Source: Verrucomicrobiia bacterium (GTDB lineage: Bacteria > Verrucomicrobiota > Verrucomicrobiia > Limisphaerales > UBA1319). Taken from it: a stretch of 5,294 nucleotides of DNA. A program made the position numbers and the translations under genes. The stretch spans positions 1 through 5,294 of the forward strand of contig JADGRT010000241.1 of the NCBI GenBank assembly GCA_017880715.1, read 5' to 3'. Shown here in pieces: positions 1 through 5,294 of the stretch (the stretch's first letter is position 1; every line of letters starts with the position of its first letter). The notes under the pieces were generated by a model that saw nothing but the letters and a program-made list of their open reading frames with translations, was not told where the DNA came from and did not search any database.

Positions 1-110
1 ACAGACGAGAACCAATTCTCCTCTCCCCGCGATAGCGTCAAAGGAAATTTTTATCATGACATGAAACCTGCTCAGGCTAAAAACCTTTTCCTGAATCGTT
101 AGCAAATTCG

Positions 111-149
111 GGGACAGGCATGGCATTAACCCGGATATACCGGTGTCCC
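111..149. repeat. Short imperfect inverted repeat
   Basis: GGGACA (111-116) pairs with TGTCCC (144-149). Between them a small CCGG-ATATA-CCGG element (131-143) can also pair. It overlaps the end of the candidate minus-strand ORF and sits in a sequence, AATTCGGGGACAGGCATGG, that resembles flanks I associate with Y1-type (REP-associated) transposase elements. That association is from memory and unverified. No transposase is present here. Confidence 0.3.
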
Positions 150-278
150 TTCAAAGGCCGGTTTTTGGGGCCAAACAGGGGTGCCGTCAAACGCGCATTC
201 TATGACGGGCCATTTTGGATTAGTATGGACGTAAATATGCCATCGGTGAAGAGAGTGGGCAATTCTTACTAAAACCAT
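126..278 (-). CDS. Candidate short ORF or gene remnant ending in a degenerate peptide repeat
   Basis: This frame reads 50 residues from ATG at 276-278 to TAA at 126-128, and stays open further upstream to 434, where it would overlap the secreted-protein gene on the other strand. The C-terminus holds two repeat units, AFDGTPVWPQKP and AFEGTPVYPG. Their DNA copies (minus strand, + positions 168-194 and 132-158) keep every first codon position and eight of nine second positions, but change eight of nine third positions. That is what selection on protein sequence would leave. A weaker third unit (TNPKWP) may precede them. No Shine-Dalgarno sequence is visible before the ATG, and the residues ahead of the repeat look unremarkable. 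It may be a small gene, the 3' remnant of a larger repeat protein, or part of a dispersed element. I do not know a family for it. Confidence 0.3.
   Translation of the reverse strand: MVLVRIAHSLHRWHIYVHTNPKWPVIECAFDGTPVWPQKPAFEGTPVYPG
132..194 (-). repeat. Two-copy 36-nt-period coding repeat (AF[DE]GTPV[WY]P)
   Basis: Copy one lies at 168-194 and copy two at 132-158, exactly 36 nt (12 codons) apart on the minus strand. The copies match at 18 of 27 positions. Of nine mismatches, eight fall at the third codon position, and the ninth turns Trp into Tyr. The only other amino-acid change is Asp to Glu. The pattern is seen directly; that it reflects past or present translation is inference. Confidence 0.6.
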
Positions 279-294
279 GTGATCCGCGCGACTT

Positions 295-1383
295 ATGCGA
301 ACGACGAAAATGAATTTTAAAGGCCACTGGGGAAATTTTATAAAAACAGGATCCGTTCTTGCCGGCGTACTGTTCAGCCTTTGCCTGGTCCAAGGCCAGG
401 TGACCATCACCTCCCAAGACATGTTCGATACCATCGGGCAGTACTACCGAGTCTATGCCAATAGCGGCAACGTCAATGTCGCCGGACGCCTGGGAAGCGC
501 CGGGGGGCCGCAGACGTGGGATTTCACCAGCGGCCCTCAAGATGTGACCTATCGTTTTGATTATGTCAGCACCAGTGACGGGGGCGCCGGGGCTGACTTT
601 CCCCTGGCGAAATTCGCCGAACGCCAAACCGATGAAGGGACAGGGGCCGCGACTGCGTGGCAGTATTTGCAGCAAATCGCCGGGCAGGGACGGATCAACT
701 ATGGTTATTACAACCCGGCGGGTGACCCGATGGAAGGGCAGTTTGATCCACCCATTACTGATTTTCCCGACCCGCTCAAATACCAGGATAGCTGGAGCTG
801 CGCCACCCGCTTCAGTTACACCTTGCTGGAGGTGTTTCCTGTGATTCATAAATATACCGCTACCGCCACCGTGGACGCCTATGGGACCATTAAGCTGCCC
901 GGCATCGGCTCAGTCAGTTGCCTCCGGATCAATGAACTGGATCAACATGACATCCTGGTAGACGTGGATGACACGGGTGACTACGTGGCGATGGAAACCG
1001 ATTATGTCCGTACCTATTATTTCCTCAGCCCAGGCCATGGGATTGTCGCCACCCTTGCCTCGGAGCAGTCCAATTCGGCGCCGCCTTCGAATGATTTCAC
1101 TACGGCCTCTCAATTTATCCGCATGTGCGAGTTGAACCGTACCGGCGCCAGCCAGGGTCCGGTCGCGGTCACCGACTTGAACATCACCCCGGCCGGTGGC
1201 GCCCTGCTGCTCCATTGGAGTAAAACCGCGCATACCACTTCCTACCGGGTCGAATACATCGCCGGCCTGGGAGGGACAAACTCGTGGCAGACCTTGGGTA
1301 CAGTGACGAATGATTTTCTATTGGATACGTCGCTCGCCAACACGCATCAGCGATACTACCGGGTGGTGAGTTTGGACCCATGA
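295..1383 (+). CDS. Secreted protein of unknown function with C-terminal fibronectin-III-like domain
   Basis: I do not recognise a named family. The N-terminus looks like a Sec signal peptide: a basic n-region (residues 1-18, with R2, K5, K9, K18), a hydrophobic core GSVLAGVLFSLCLV (19-32), and a plausible cleavage after G34 (V-Q-G before Q35). The Cys at 30 is not in a proper lipobox, so a lipoprotein is unlikely. The mature part (about 36-280) is rich in beta-type residues and aromatics, with a GPQTWDF motif at 71-77. Residues about 284-362 resemble a divergent FN3 module, with SYRVEY in the middle and RYYRVVS at the end, a pattern common in secreted proteins of environmental bacteria. The protein stops straight after this module, with no sorting tail visible. 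Start is uncertain: ATG 295 and ATG 310 (MNFKGHW...) are in frame, neither has a Shine-Dalgarno sequence, and 310 gives a more typical short n-region. Likely exported; substrate or partner unknown. The gene is real with good confidence, the function open. Confidence 0.85.
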   Translation: MRTTKMNFKGHWGNFIKTGSVLAGVLFSLCLVQGQVTITSQDMFDTIGQYYRVYANSGNVNVAGRLGSAGGPQTWDFTSGPQDVTYRFDYVSTSDGGAGADFPLAKFAERQTDEGTGAATAWQYLQQIAGQGRINYGYYNPAGDPMEGQFDPPITDFPDPLKYQDSWSCATRFSYTLLEVFPVIHKYTATATVDAYGTIKLPGIGSVSCLRINELDQHDILVDVDDTGDYVAMETDYVRTYYFLSPGHGIVATLASEQSNSAPPSNDFTTASQFIRMCELNRTGASQGPVAVTDLNITPAGGALLLHWSKTAHTTSYRVEYIAGLGGTNSWQTLGTVTNDFLLDTSLANTHQRYYRVVSLDP

Positions 1384-1508
1384 CCGCGAAACCGCCAGGC
1401 CGTACCTGCATGGTGCCCACCCGGCTTCTGAACCGCCCAAGGATTCCGGATTAAACCGCTGTCGGCTTGCTGGGGGGAAGTTTGACCGGAGCGCTCCTCA
1501 AGAGTAAG

Positions 1509-1556
1509 GAGAAACGGATGAGCCGGTTTCGACCACCAGCCCCATTTCCGTTTTTC
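1509..1556. terminator. Weak candidate bidirectional terminator between convergent genes
   Basis: Positions 1509-1518 and 1547-1556 form a 10-bp stem (one G-T wobble) around a 28-nt loop that holds a small GGT-TTCG-ACC hairpin. It lies in the 171-nt gap between the secreted-protein gene (+) and pckG (-), overlapping the pckG stop by two bases. The T run is inside the arm rather than after the stem, and the stem is A/T-rich at its base, so intrinsic termination is doubtful. A perfect 10-nt palindrome, GGAGCGCTCC (1488-1497), lies beside it. Confidence 0.2.
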
Positions 1557-3396
1557 AAAGGACATTCCCGGGCCTTTGGCCCTTATGGCATTGGGCCTGA
1601 CCGAGCCGCGCGCGCAGACCTTCGAGTTCCTGCTTCAACCGCGCCGGCATGCGATCGCCGAACGTGGCATAGTATTGCGTAATGTTGTCCAACTCGCTCC
1701 GCCAACCCGCGGCATCCACCGAGAGCAACTCCTGAAGATCCTCCGCGGATACGCTGGTGCCGGAAATGTCCAGCGCCTCAGCCGTCGGCAGATTGCCGAT
1801 CGGCGTCTTGACCGCCTTGCCGGCGCCCTCCACGCGCTCGCAGATCCACTTGAGCACGCGGCTGTTGTCACCGTAGCCCGGCCAGAGCCACTTGCCCTGG
1901 GCGTTCTTGCGAAACCAGTTCACGAAGAAAATCTTTGGCAGCTTGCTGCGATCGCCGCGATCCGCCATGGACAACCAGTGGGCAAAGTAATCGCCCATGT
2001 GGTAGCCGCAGAACGGCAGCATGGCGAAGGGATCGCGCCGGAGCACCCCCGCCTTGCCGAGGGCGGCCGCCGTGGTTTCGGAGCCCGTCGAGGAGCCCAT
2101 GAAAACACCGGGTTCCCAACTGAACGCCTCGTTGACCAGGGGGATGGTGCACGGACGCCGGCCGCCAAACATAAAGGCATCGATGGGCACGCCTTCGGGC
2201 TTTTCCCAATCCGGATCGATCACCGGGCATTGGGACGCGGGACTGGTGAAACGAGCATTGGGATGCGCCGCTTTGCGTCCGCAATCCGGCGTCCACTCCT
2301 GGCCTTCCCAGTCGATCATTTTCGCCGGCGCGGGCACGCCCATGTCTTCCCACCAAATGTCGCCCTCGGGCGTCAGCGCCACGTTGGTAAAAATGGTGTT
2401 CTTCGTGATGGTCGCCATGGCGTTCGGATTCGATTGGGCCGAGGTCCCGGGCGCCACGCCAAAGAAACCATACTCGGGATTCACGGCGTAGAGCCGCCCA
2501 TCATCGCCCTTGCGCATCCAGGCGATATCGTCGCCCAGGCAGCGCACCATCCAACCCGGCAGCGCGGGCCGCATCATGGCCAGATTCGTCTTGCCGCAGG
2601 CGCTGGGGAACGCCGCCGCCACATAGTGCTTCTTCCCTGGCGGCGAGGTGAGCGCCAAAATCAGCATGTGCTCGGCCATCCAGCCTTCCTTGCGCGCCAT
2701 CACGGAGGCGATGCGCAAGGCCAAGCATTTCTTGCCCAGCAGCGCGTTGCCGCCGTACCCCGAACCATAAGACCAAATCGATGGCTCGTCAGGAAAATGC
2801 ACGATGTACTTGTTGGCGGGATCGGGTTCGCACGGCCAGGCAACATCCTTTTGACCGGGCTTAAGCGGAGCGCCCACCGAGTGCAAACAGGGAATGAAAT
2901 CGCCATTGCCAAGCGCCTCGAGCACCGCCTTGCCCATGCGCGTCATGATCCGCATGTTGACGACCACATAGGGCGAATCCGTCACTTCCATGCCGATCTT
3001 GGCCACCGGCGATCCCAGCGGCCCCATGGAAAACGGAATCACATACAGGGTGCGGCCCCGCATGCAACCGGTGAACATGGCTTTCAACTTTTGCTTCATG
3101 GCCACCGGATCGGTCCAGTTGTTCGTCGGCCCCGCCTCGTCCTTCGTTCGGGCGCATATGTAGGTGCGGTCTTCCACGCGCGCGACATCGCTGGGGTGGG
3201 ATCGGGCCAGGAAACAACCCGGGCGCAGCTTCTCATTGAGGCGGATGAAGGTCCCGCTTTTCACCATCTCGTCGCAAAGAGTCCGATACTCCGCCTCGGA
3301 ACCATCGCACCAATGAACCTTCGCGGGTTGGCACATTTTGGCGACTTCCTCAACCCATGCGATCAATTTCGAATTCTTAGTTAACGTCGATGTCAT
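1555..3396 (-). CDS. pckG: Phosphoenolpyruvate carboxykinase (GTP)
   Basis: Cytosolic enzyme that converts oxaloacetate and GTP to PEP, CO2 and GDP, the entry to gluconeogenesis. At 613 residues it has full family length. The hallmarks are present in order: VARVEDRT at 71-78 (R73 matching the substrate-binding Arg87 of rat PEPCK), SYGSGYGGN with GKK at 209-223 (Y214, K222, K223), the metal-ligand His in AEHML (H243), the P-loop with catalytic Cys FPSACGKTN at 263-271 (C267, K269, T270), the metal-binding GDDIAWM at 288-294, FGGRRP at 410-415, and the guanine-pocket segment NWFRK...WLWPGYGDNSRVL at 493-515. This is the GTP family, not the ATP-dependent one. Two of three guanine-stacking Phe positions are Trp (503) and Tyr (508), which are conservative. 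The tail after about residue 600 looks like a short lineage-specific extension. Start is ATG 3394-3396, with an A-rich leader, no Shine-Dalgarno sequence, and its own candidate promoter upstream. No key residue is missing. Confidence 0.98.
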   Translation of the reverse strand: MTSTLTKNSKLIAWVEEVAKMCQPAKVHWCDGSEAEYRTLCDEMVKSGTFIRLNEKLRPGCFLARSHPSDVARVEDRTYICARTKDEAGPTNNWTDPVAMKQKLKAMFTGCMRGRTLYVIPFSMGPLGSPVAKIGMEVTDSPYVVVNMRIMTRMGKAVLEALGNGDFIPCLHSVGAPLKPGQKDVAWPCEPDPANKYIVHFPDEPSIWSYGSGYGGNALLGKKCLALRIASVMARKEGWMAEHMLILALTSPPGKKHYVAAAFPSACGKTNLAMMRPALPGWMVRCLGDDIAWMRKGDDGRLYAVNPEYGFFGVAPGTSAQSNPNAMATITKNTIFTNVALTPEGDIWWEDMGVPAPAKMIDWEGQEWTPDCGRKAAHPNARFTSPASQCPVIDPDWEKPEGVPIDAFMFGGRRPCTIPLVNEAFSWEPGVFMGSSTGSETTAAALGKAGVLRRDPFAMLPFCGYHMGDYFAHWLSMADRGDRSKLPKIFFVNWFRKNAQGKWLWPGYGDNSRVLKWICERVEGAGKAVKTPIGNLPTAEALDISGTSVSAEDLQELLSVDAAGWRSELDNITQYYATFGDRMPARLKQELEGLRARLGQAQCHKGQRPGNVL

Positions 3397-3421
3397 ATTA
3401 GTTTTACTTTAAACTTGGCGC

Positions 3422-3449
3422 AGACTACTCGCATTTGCCGACATGTCAA
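3422..3449 (-). promoter_or_regulatory. Candidate housekeeping-sigma promoter for pckG
   Basis: On the minus strand a perfect -35 TTGACA (3444-3449) is followed after 16 nt by TAGTCT (3422-3427), a weak -10 that keeps the first, second and last consensus bases. Transcription would begin near 3415, giving a leader of about 20 nt before the pckG ATG. It lies between the large hairpin and the gene, which would let pckG be expressed apart from the branching-enzyme gene. The -10 is only 3 of 6, so this is a sequence-based guess. Confidence 0.45.
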
Positions 3450-3471
3450 TTAGGGATGCTAGAAAAACGGT

Positions 3472-3579
3472 CTTCGCCTTTCGTCCTCGTCCTTCGTCCC
3501 TCGTCCCTCGTCCTCGATTCGTTCCTCAATTTTTTCGAGGACGAGGGACGAGGGACGAAGGACGAGGACGAGGACGAAG
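3472..3579. repeat. Large C/T-rich / G/A-rich palindrome (37-bp perfect stem hairpin)
   Basis: Arms 3481-3517 and 3535-3571 are perfect reverse complements over 37 nt, around a 17-nt A/T-rich loop (3518-3534). With two wobbles or one small bulge, the pairing extends to CTTCG (3472-3476) and CGAAG (3575-3579). Each arm is itself built of short TCGTCC(C)-type units, so one arm is almost all pyrimidine plus G, the other its purine-rich complement. The element starts 8 nt past the stop of the GH57 gene. Read on the minus strand it is followed at 3462-3466 by a five-T run, so it could end or protect the 3' end of that mRNA. It could equally be a dispersed palindromic element that landed in the gap. 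It encodes nothing credible. Confidence 0.9.
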
Positions 3580-3587
3580 CGGCAGAT

Positions 3588-5216
3588 TCATGAGGCAGGT
3601 TTTTGGCCCTCTTCCCGCCACTCTCCATAATCCAATTTCGCGAACAACGGCCAGCTCTGTTCCCGTTGGACCAGGAGCGCCTCGTCGAATGGCCCGGCCA
3701 GCAATTGCCGCCGCAAGCCGGCAAAGGCCTCCAGGTGTTCCCGCACTCGCTGTCGCGCATACGCGGCATGGTTGTCATGACGCAACATGAAAGGCCAATC
3801 GCTGGCCTGGGCGAGCAAGAGTTCCCGCGCTGCCTGCCGCAATCCCCGATCGATCACTCCCTCCGCGCGGGGAAAGCGGCTGACCAACCCGCTCATCTGC
3901 CGGCCCGCTTCCTGAAGCCGCGGCTGAATCCATCCATTCTTGGGATTCAACCACACCCTCCAATACCCGCCTTCGCCCCAACTGGAGGCCGCCGGCGCGG
4001 CCACCTGGTTTTCCGGGTGCAGGCGGAGATAATCTCCGGGGGTGACCAGTCGCCCCTCCTGCGACTGCGCCGCCAGCGAGCGCACCACTCCATCCAGAAA
4101 TTCCGGTCCTTCGTACCACCAGTGTCCAAAAAGCTCCGCGTCATAGGGCGCCACCGTCAAGGGCGGCCGGTCCATGTGCGAAATCCGCTGCTTCCACTCT
4201 TCCCGCCGGGCGGCAACAAAATGGGCCACCTGCTCGCCAACAGCCGCCATGGCCTGCGGGCGATCATAGACGGTCTTCTCAACTCCTGATCCTCCGGAAA
4301 TGCGATAGTATTTGATCCCGGTGAAACCGCGTTTGCCGGCCGCCAGAAAATGCGGGCGCACGTAATCCAGATCCAAATCGAATCCGATGTCCCGATAGAA
4401 GTCCCGGTAGCGCGGATCGCCTGGATAACCGCCCTGGCGGCTCCAAACCTGCTGCGCCGAGGCCGCATCACGGCCAAAGGCGGCCAAGCCGCCCGGCGTA
4501 ATGATGGGCGCCCAGGAGCCATACCGAGGACGCGGACACGCGTACCACAATCCATGGGTATCGAGTATGAACCAACGAAATCCGGCCTCCCGCAACGGGG
4601 CTTCCACCTCGCTGGCATACGCGCACTCGGGCAGCCAAAACCCGCGCGGTTCGCCGCCGAAGCAATCGCGATGCAGCGCGCGCGCCACGCCGATCTGGGC
4701 TCGCAACGACGGAACATGTCCCGCCAGCAAAGGCAGCACGGCATGCGTGGCGGCGCAGGGAATAATATCGATCATCCCCGCCTCCTGGAACCGGCGCAGG
4801 ACGCCCACCACATCGCCGCGGCACGCGTCATACCGCGACCGAACCGCTTCCAAACGTTGTCGATAAAACTCGGCCAGCGGCTGGAACGCCGCCTGGAGAT
4901 GAGTGCGGATGCGCTCCTTCTCGGCCAGCGCCACTTGCCCGTTCAGATGATCGCGGTAGCGCTGCTGCAGGAGCGGATCGCGCAGCATAGCGCACAAGGT
5001 GGGCGACATGACCAGAGTCAGGCGGGCGGCGATGCCATCGCGCTGCCAGCCGGCGAAAACTTCGATCAACGGCAGATAGCACTCGGTGAGCGCCTCGAAC
5101 AGCCAGCCCTCCTCGAGAAACCGCGCGTGCTCCGGATGACGCACATACGGCAGATGGGCGTGTAGGACGAAAGCCAGGTAGCCCAGGCACGGGGTTGGAT
5201 GAGCAAGACGTTTCAT
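3588..5216 (-). CDS. GH57 family 1,4-alpha-glucan branching enzyme
   Basis: Member of glycoside hydrolase family 57, branching-enzyme type (as in Thermus and Thermococcus kodakarensis): it cuts an alpha-1,4 chain and re-attaches the piece by an alpha-1,6 bond during glycogen synthesis in the cytoplasm. Counting from ATG 5216 (542 residues, usual length), the GH57 motifs run in order: HAHLPYV at 19-25, FWLPECAY at 193-200 with the probable nucleophile E197, then VWSRQGGYPGDP and YRDFYRDIGFD near 257-281, and APYDAELFGHWWYEGPEF at 356-373 with the probable acid/base D359. A third block, SSWGEGGYWRVWLN (411-424), carries the acceptor-site tryptophans typical of branching enzymes. A helical C-terminal domain follows. 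Spacing of the two catalytic residues fits the known enzymes. GTG 5225 is an alternative in-frame start; ATG 5216 is preferred because it forms an ATGA overlap with a possible upstream ORF. No Shine-Dalgarno sequence is close by. A pure alpha-amylase or 4-alpha-glucanotransferase is less likely given the SSWG block. Confidence 0.93.
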   Translation of the reverse strand: MKRLAHPTPCLGYLAFVLHAHLPYVRHPEHARFLEEGWLFEALTECYLPLIEVFAGWQRDGIAARLTLVMSPTLCAMLRDPLLQQRYRDHLNGQVALAEKERIRTHLQAAFQPLAEFYRQRLEAVRSRYDACRGDVVGVLRRFQEAGMIDIIPCAATHAVLPLLAGHVPSLRAQIGVARALHRDCFGGEPRGFWLPECAYASEVEAPLREAGFRWFILDTHGLWYACPRPRYGSWAPIITPGGLAAFGRDAASAQQVWSRQGGYPGDPRYRDFYRDIGFDLDLDYVRPHFLAAGKRGFTGIKYYRISGGSGVEKTVYDRPQAMAAVGEQVAHFVAARREEWKQRISHMDRPPLTVAPYDAELFGHWWYEGPEFLDGVVRSLAAQSQEGRLVTPGDYLRLHPENQVAAPAASSWGEGGYWRVWLNPKNGWIQPRLQEAGRQMSGLVSRFPRAEGVIDRGLRQAARELLLAQASDWPFMLRHDNHAAYARQRVREHLEAFAGLRRQLLAGPFDEALLVQREQSWPLFAKLDYGEWREEGQKPAS

Positions 5217-5293
5217 GACGCGCACAGCGGCGAAGGCAGATTACCCCTCAAGCGGTTGCTGGCAATGAAAAGCGGCGTGTTCCGGATTGCACC
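5213..5293 (-). CDS. Possible 3' end of an upstream gene (partial)
   Basis: One minus-strand frame is open from the window edge to TGA at 5213-5215, giving 26 codons beginning GAIRNTPLFIASNRLRG. Its stop overlaps the ATG of the branching-enzyme gene as ATGA, the usual sign of translational coupling in an operon. The other two minus frames contain stops in the same stretch. Twenty-six open codons alone are weak evidence, and I cannot name the product. Confidence 0.35.
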   Translation of the reverse strand, partial: GAIRNTPLFIASNRLRGNLPSPLCAS

Positions 5294-5294
5294 T

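Noticed and set aside
43..91. A/T-rich imperfect inverted repeat (GGAAATTTTTA with TAAAAACCTTTTCC)
   Set aside because: Pairing needs a bulge, the arms are low-complexity, and there is no supporting context, so it is likely chance.
1570..1582. GGGCC-TTT-GGCCC hairpin near the pckG 3' end as a terminator
   Set aside because: It lies inside the coding sequence ahead of the stop and has no T tract after it on either strand.
2065..2105. Apparent loss of an active-site Arg in pckG (GSSTGSETTAAA where animal enzymes have an Arg before SEATAAA)
   Set aside because: From memory, bacterial GTP-PEPCKs such as the corynebacterial one also lack Arg here (ASETTAAA), so it is a normal bacterial variant rather than a defect.
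1576..3384. 602-codon open frame on the + strand, antisense to nearly all of pckG
   Set aside because: The opposite strand is an unmistakable full-length PEP carboxykinase. The antisense translation is rich in His, Arg, Gly and Ala with no domain I recognise, as expected from the codon bias of a GC-rich gene.
3443..3790. Open frames on both strands across the large hairpin, with Arg/Pro/Ser- or Asp/Glu/Arg-rich peptides
   Set aside because: The composition comes directly from the TCGTCC-type repeat units; the rest is shadow of the branching-enzyme 3' end.
3603..5165. Long + strand open frames opposite the GH57 gene (3603-4289 and 4350-5165)
   Set aside because: They mirror a clearly conserved enzyme on the other strand, show no motifs, and have Arg/Pro/Gln-rich composition typical of shadow frames.

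Overview
This window reads as ordinary chromosomal sequence from a free-living, fairly GC-rich bacterium. The best guess is Verrucomicrobiota (Limisphaerales/Pedosphaera-like) or a neighbouring PVC lineage. That guess rests on three things: a secreted protein ending in a degenerate fibronectin-III-like module, a GTP-type PEP carboxykinase beside a GH57 branching enzyme, and the general scarcity of Shine-Dalgarno sequences. It is an inference from protein style, not a marker-gene result.

Layout. Positions 1-294 are a lower-GC stretch with no confident gene. It holds a minus-strand candidate ORF end (126-278) carrying a short peptide repeat whose two copies differ almost only at third codon positions, and a sequence resembling the flanks of transposable elements. 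Positions 295-1383 (+) encode a secreted protein of unknown function with a C-terminal FN3-like domain. Positions 1384-1554 separate two convergent genes and contain small palindromes but no convincing terminator. Positions 1555-3396 (-) encode a complete GTP-dependent phosphoenolpyruvate carboxykinase (pckG). Positions 3397-3587 hold a good -35 element and a weaker -10 for pckG, plus a very large, nearly perfect C/T-rich versus G/A-rich hairpin directly after the upstream gene. Positions 3588-5216 or 5225 (-) encode a GH57 1,4-alpha-glucan branching enzyme. Its ATG start overlaps, as ATGA, the stop of a possible upstream partial ORF that runs off the window edge.

Functionally, PEP carboxykinase (oxaloacetate to PEP, first committed step of gluconeogenesis) and the branching enzyme (alpha-1,6 branches in glycogen) are the two ends of a carbon-storage route. 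They lie on the same strand, but the large hairpin and the separate pckG promoter argue for mostly independent transcription. The secreted protein is convergent with pckG and has no evident link to it. I see no defence system, CRISPR array, RNA gene or intact mobile element. The features most worth a second look are the 37-bp hairpin at 3481-3571 and the coding-like peptide repeat at 132-194.
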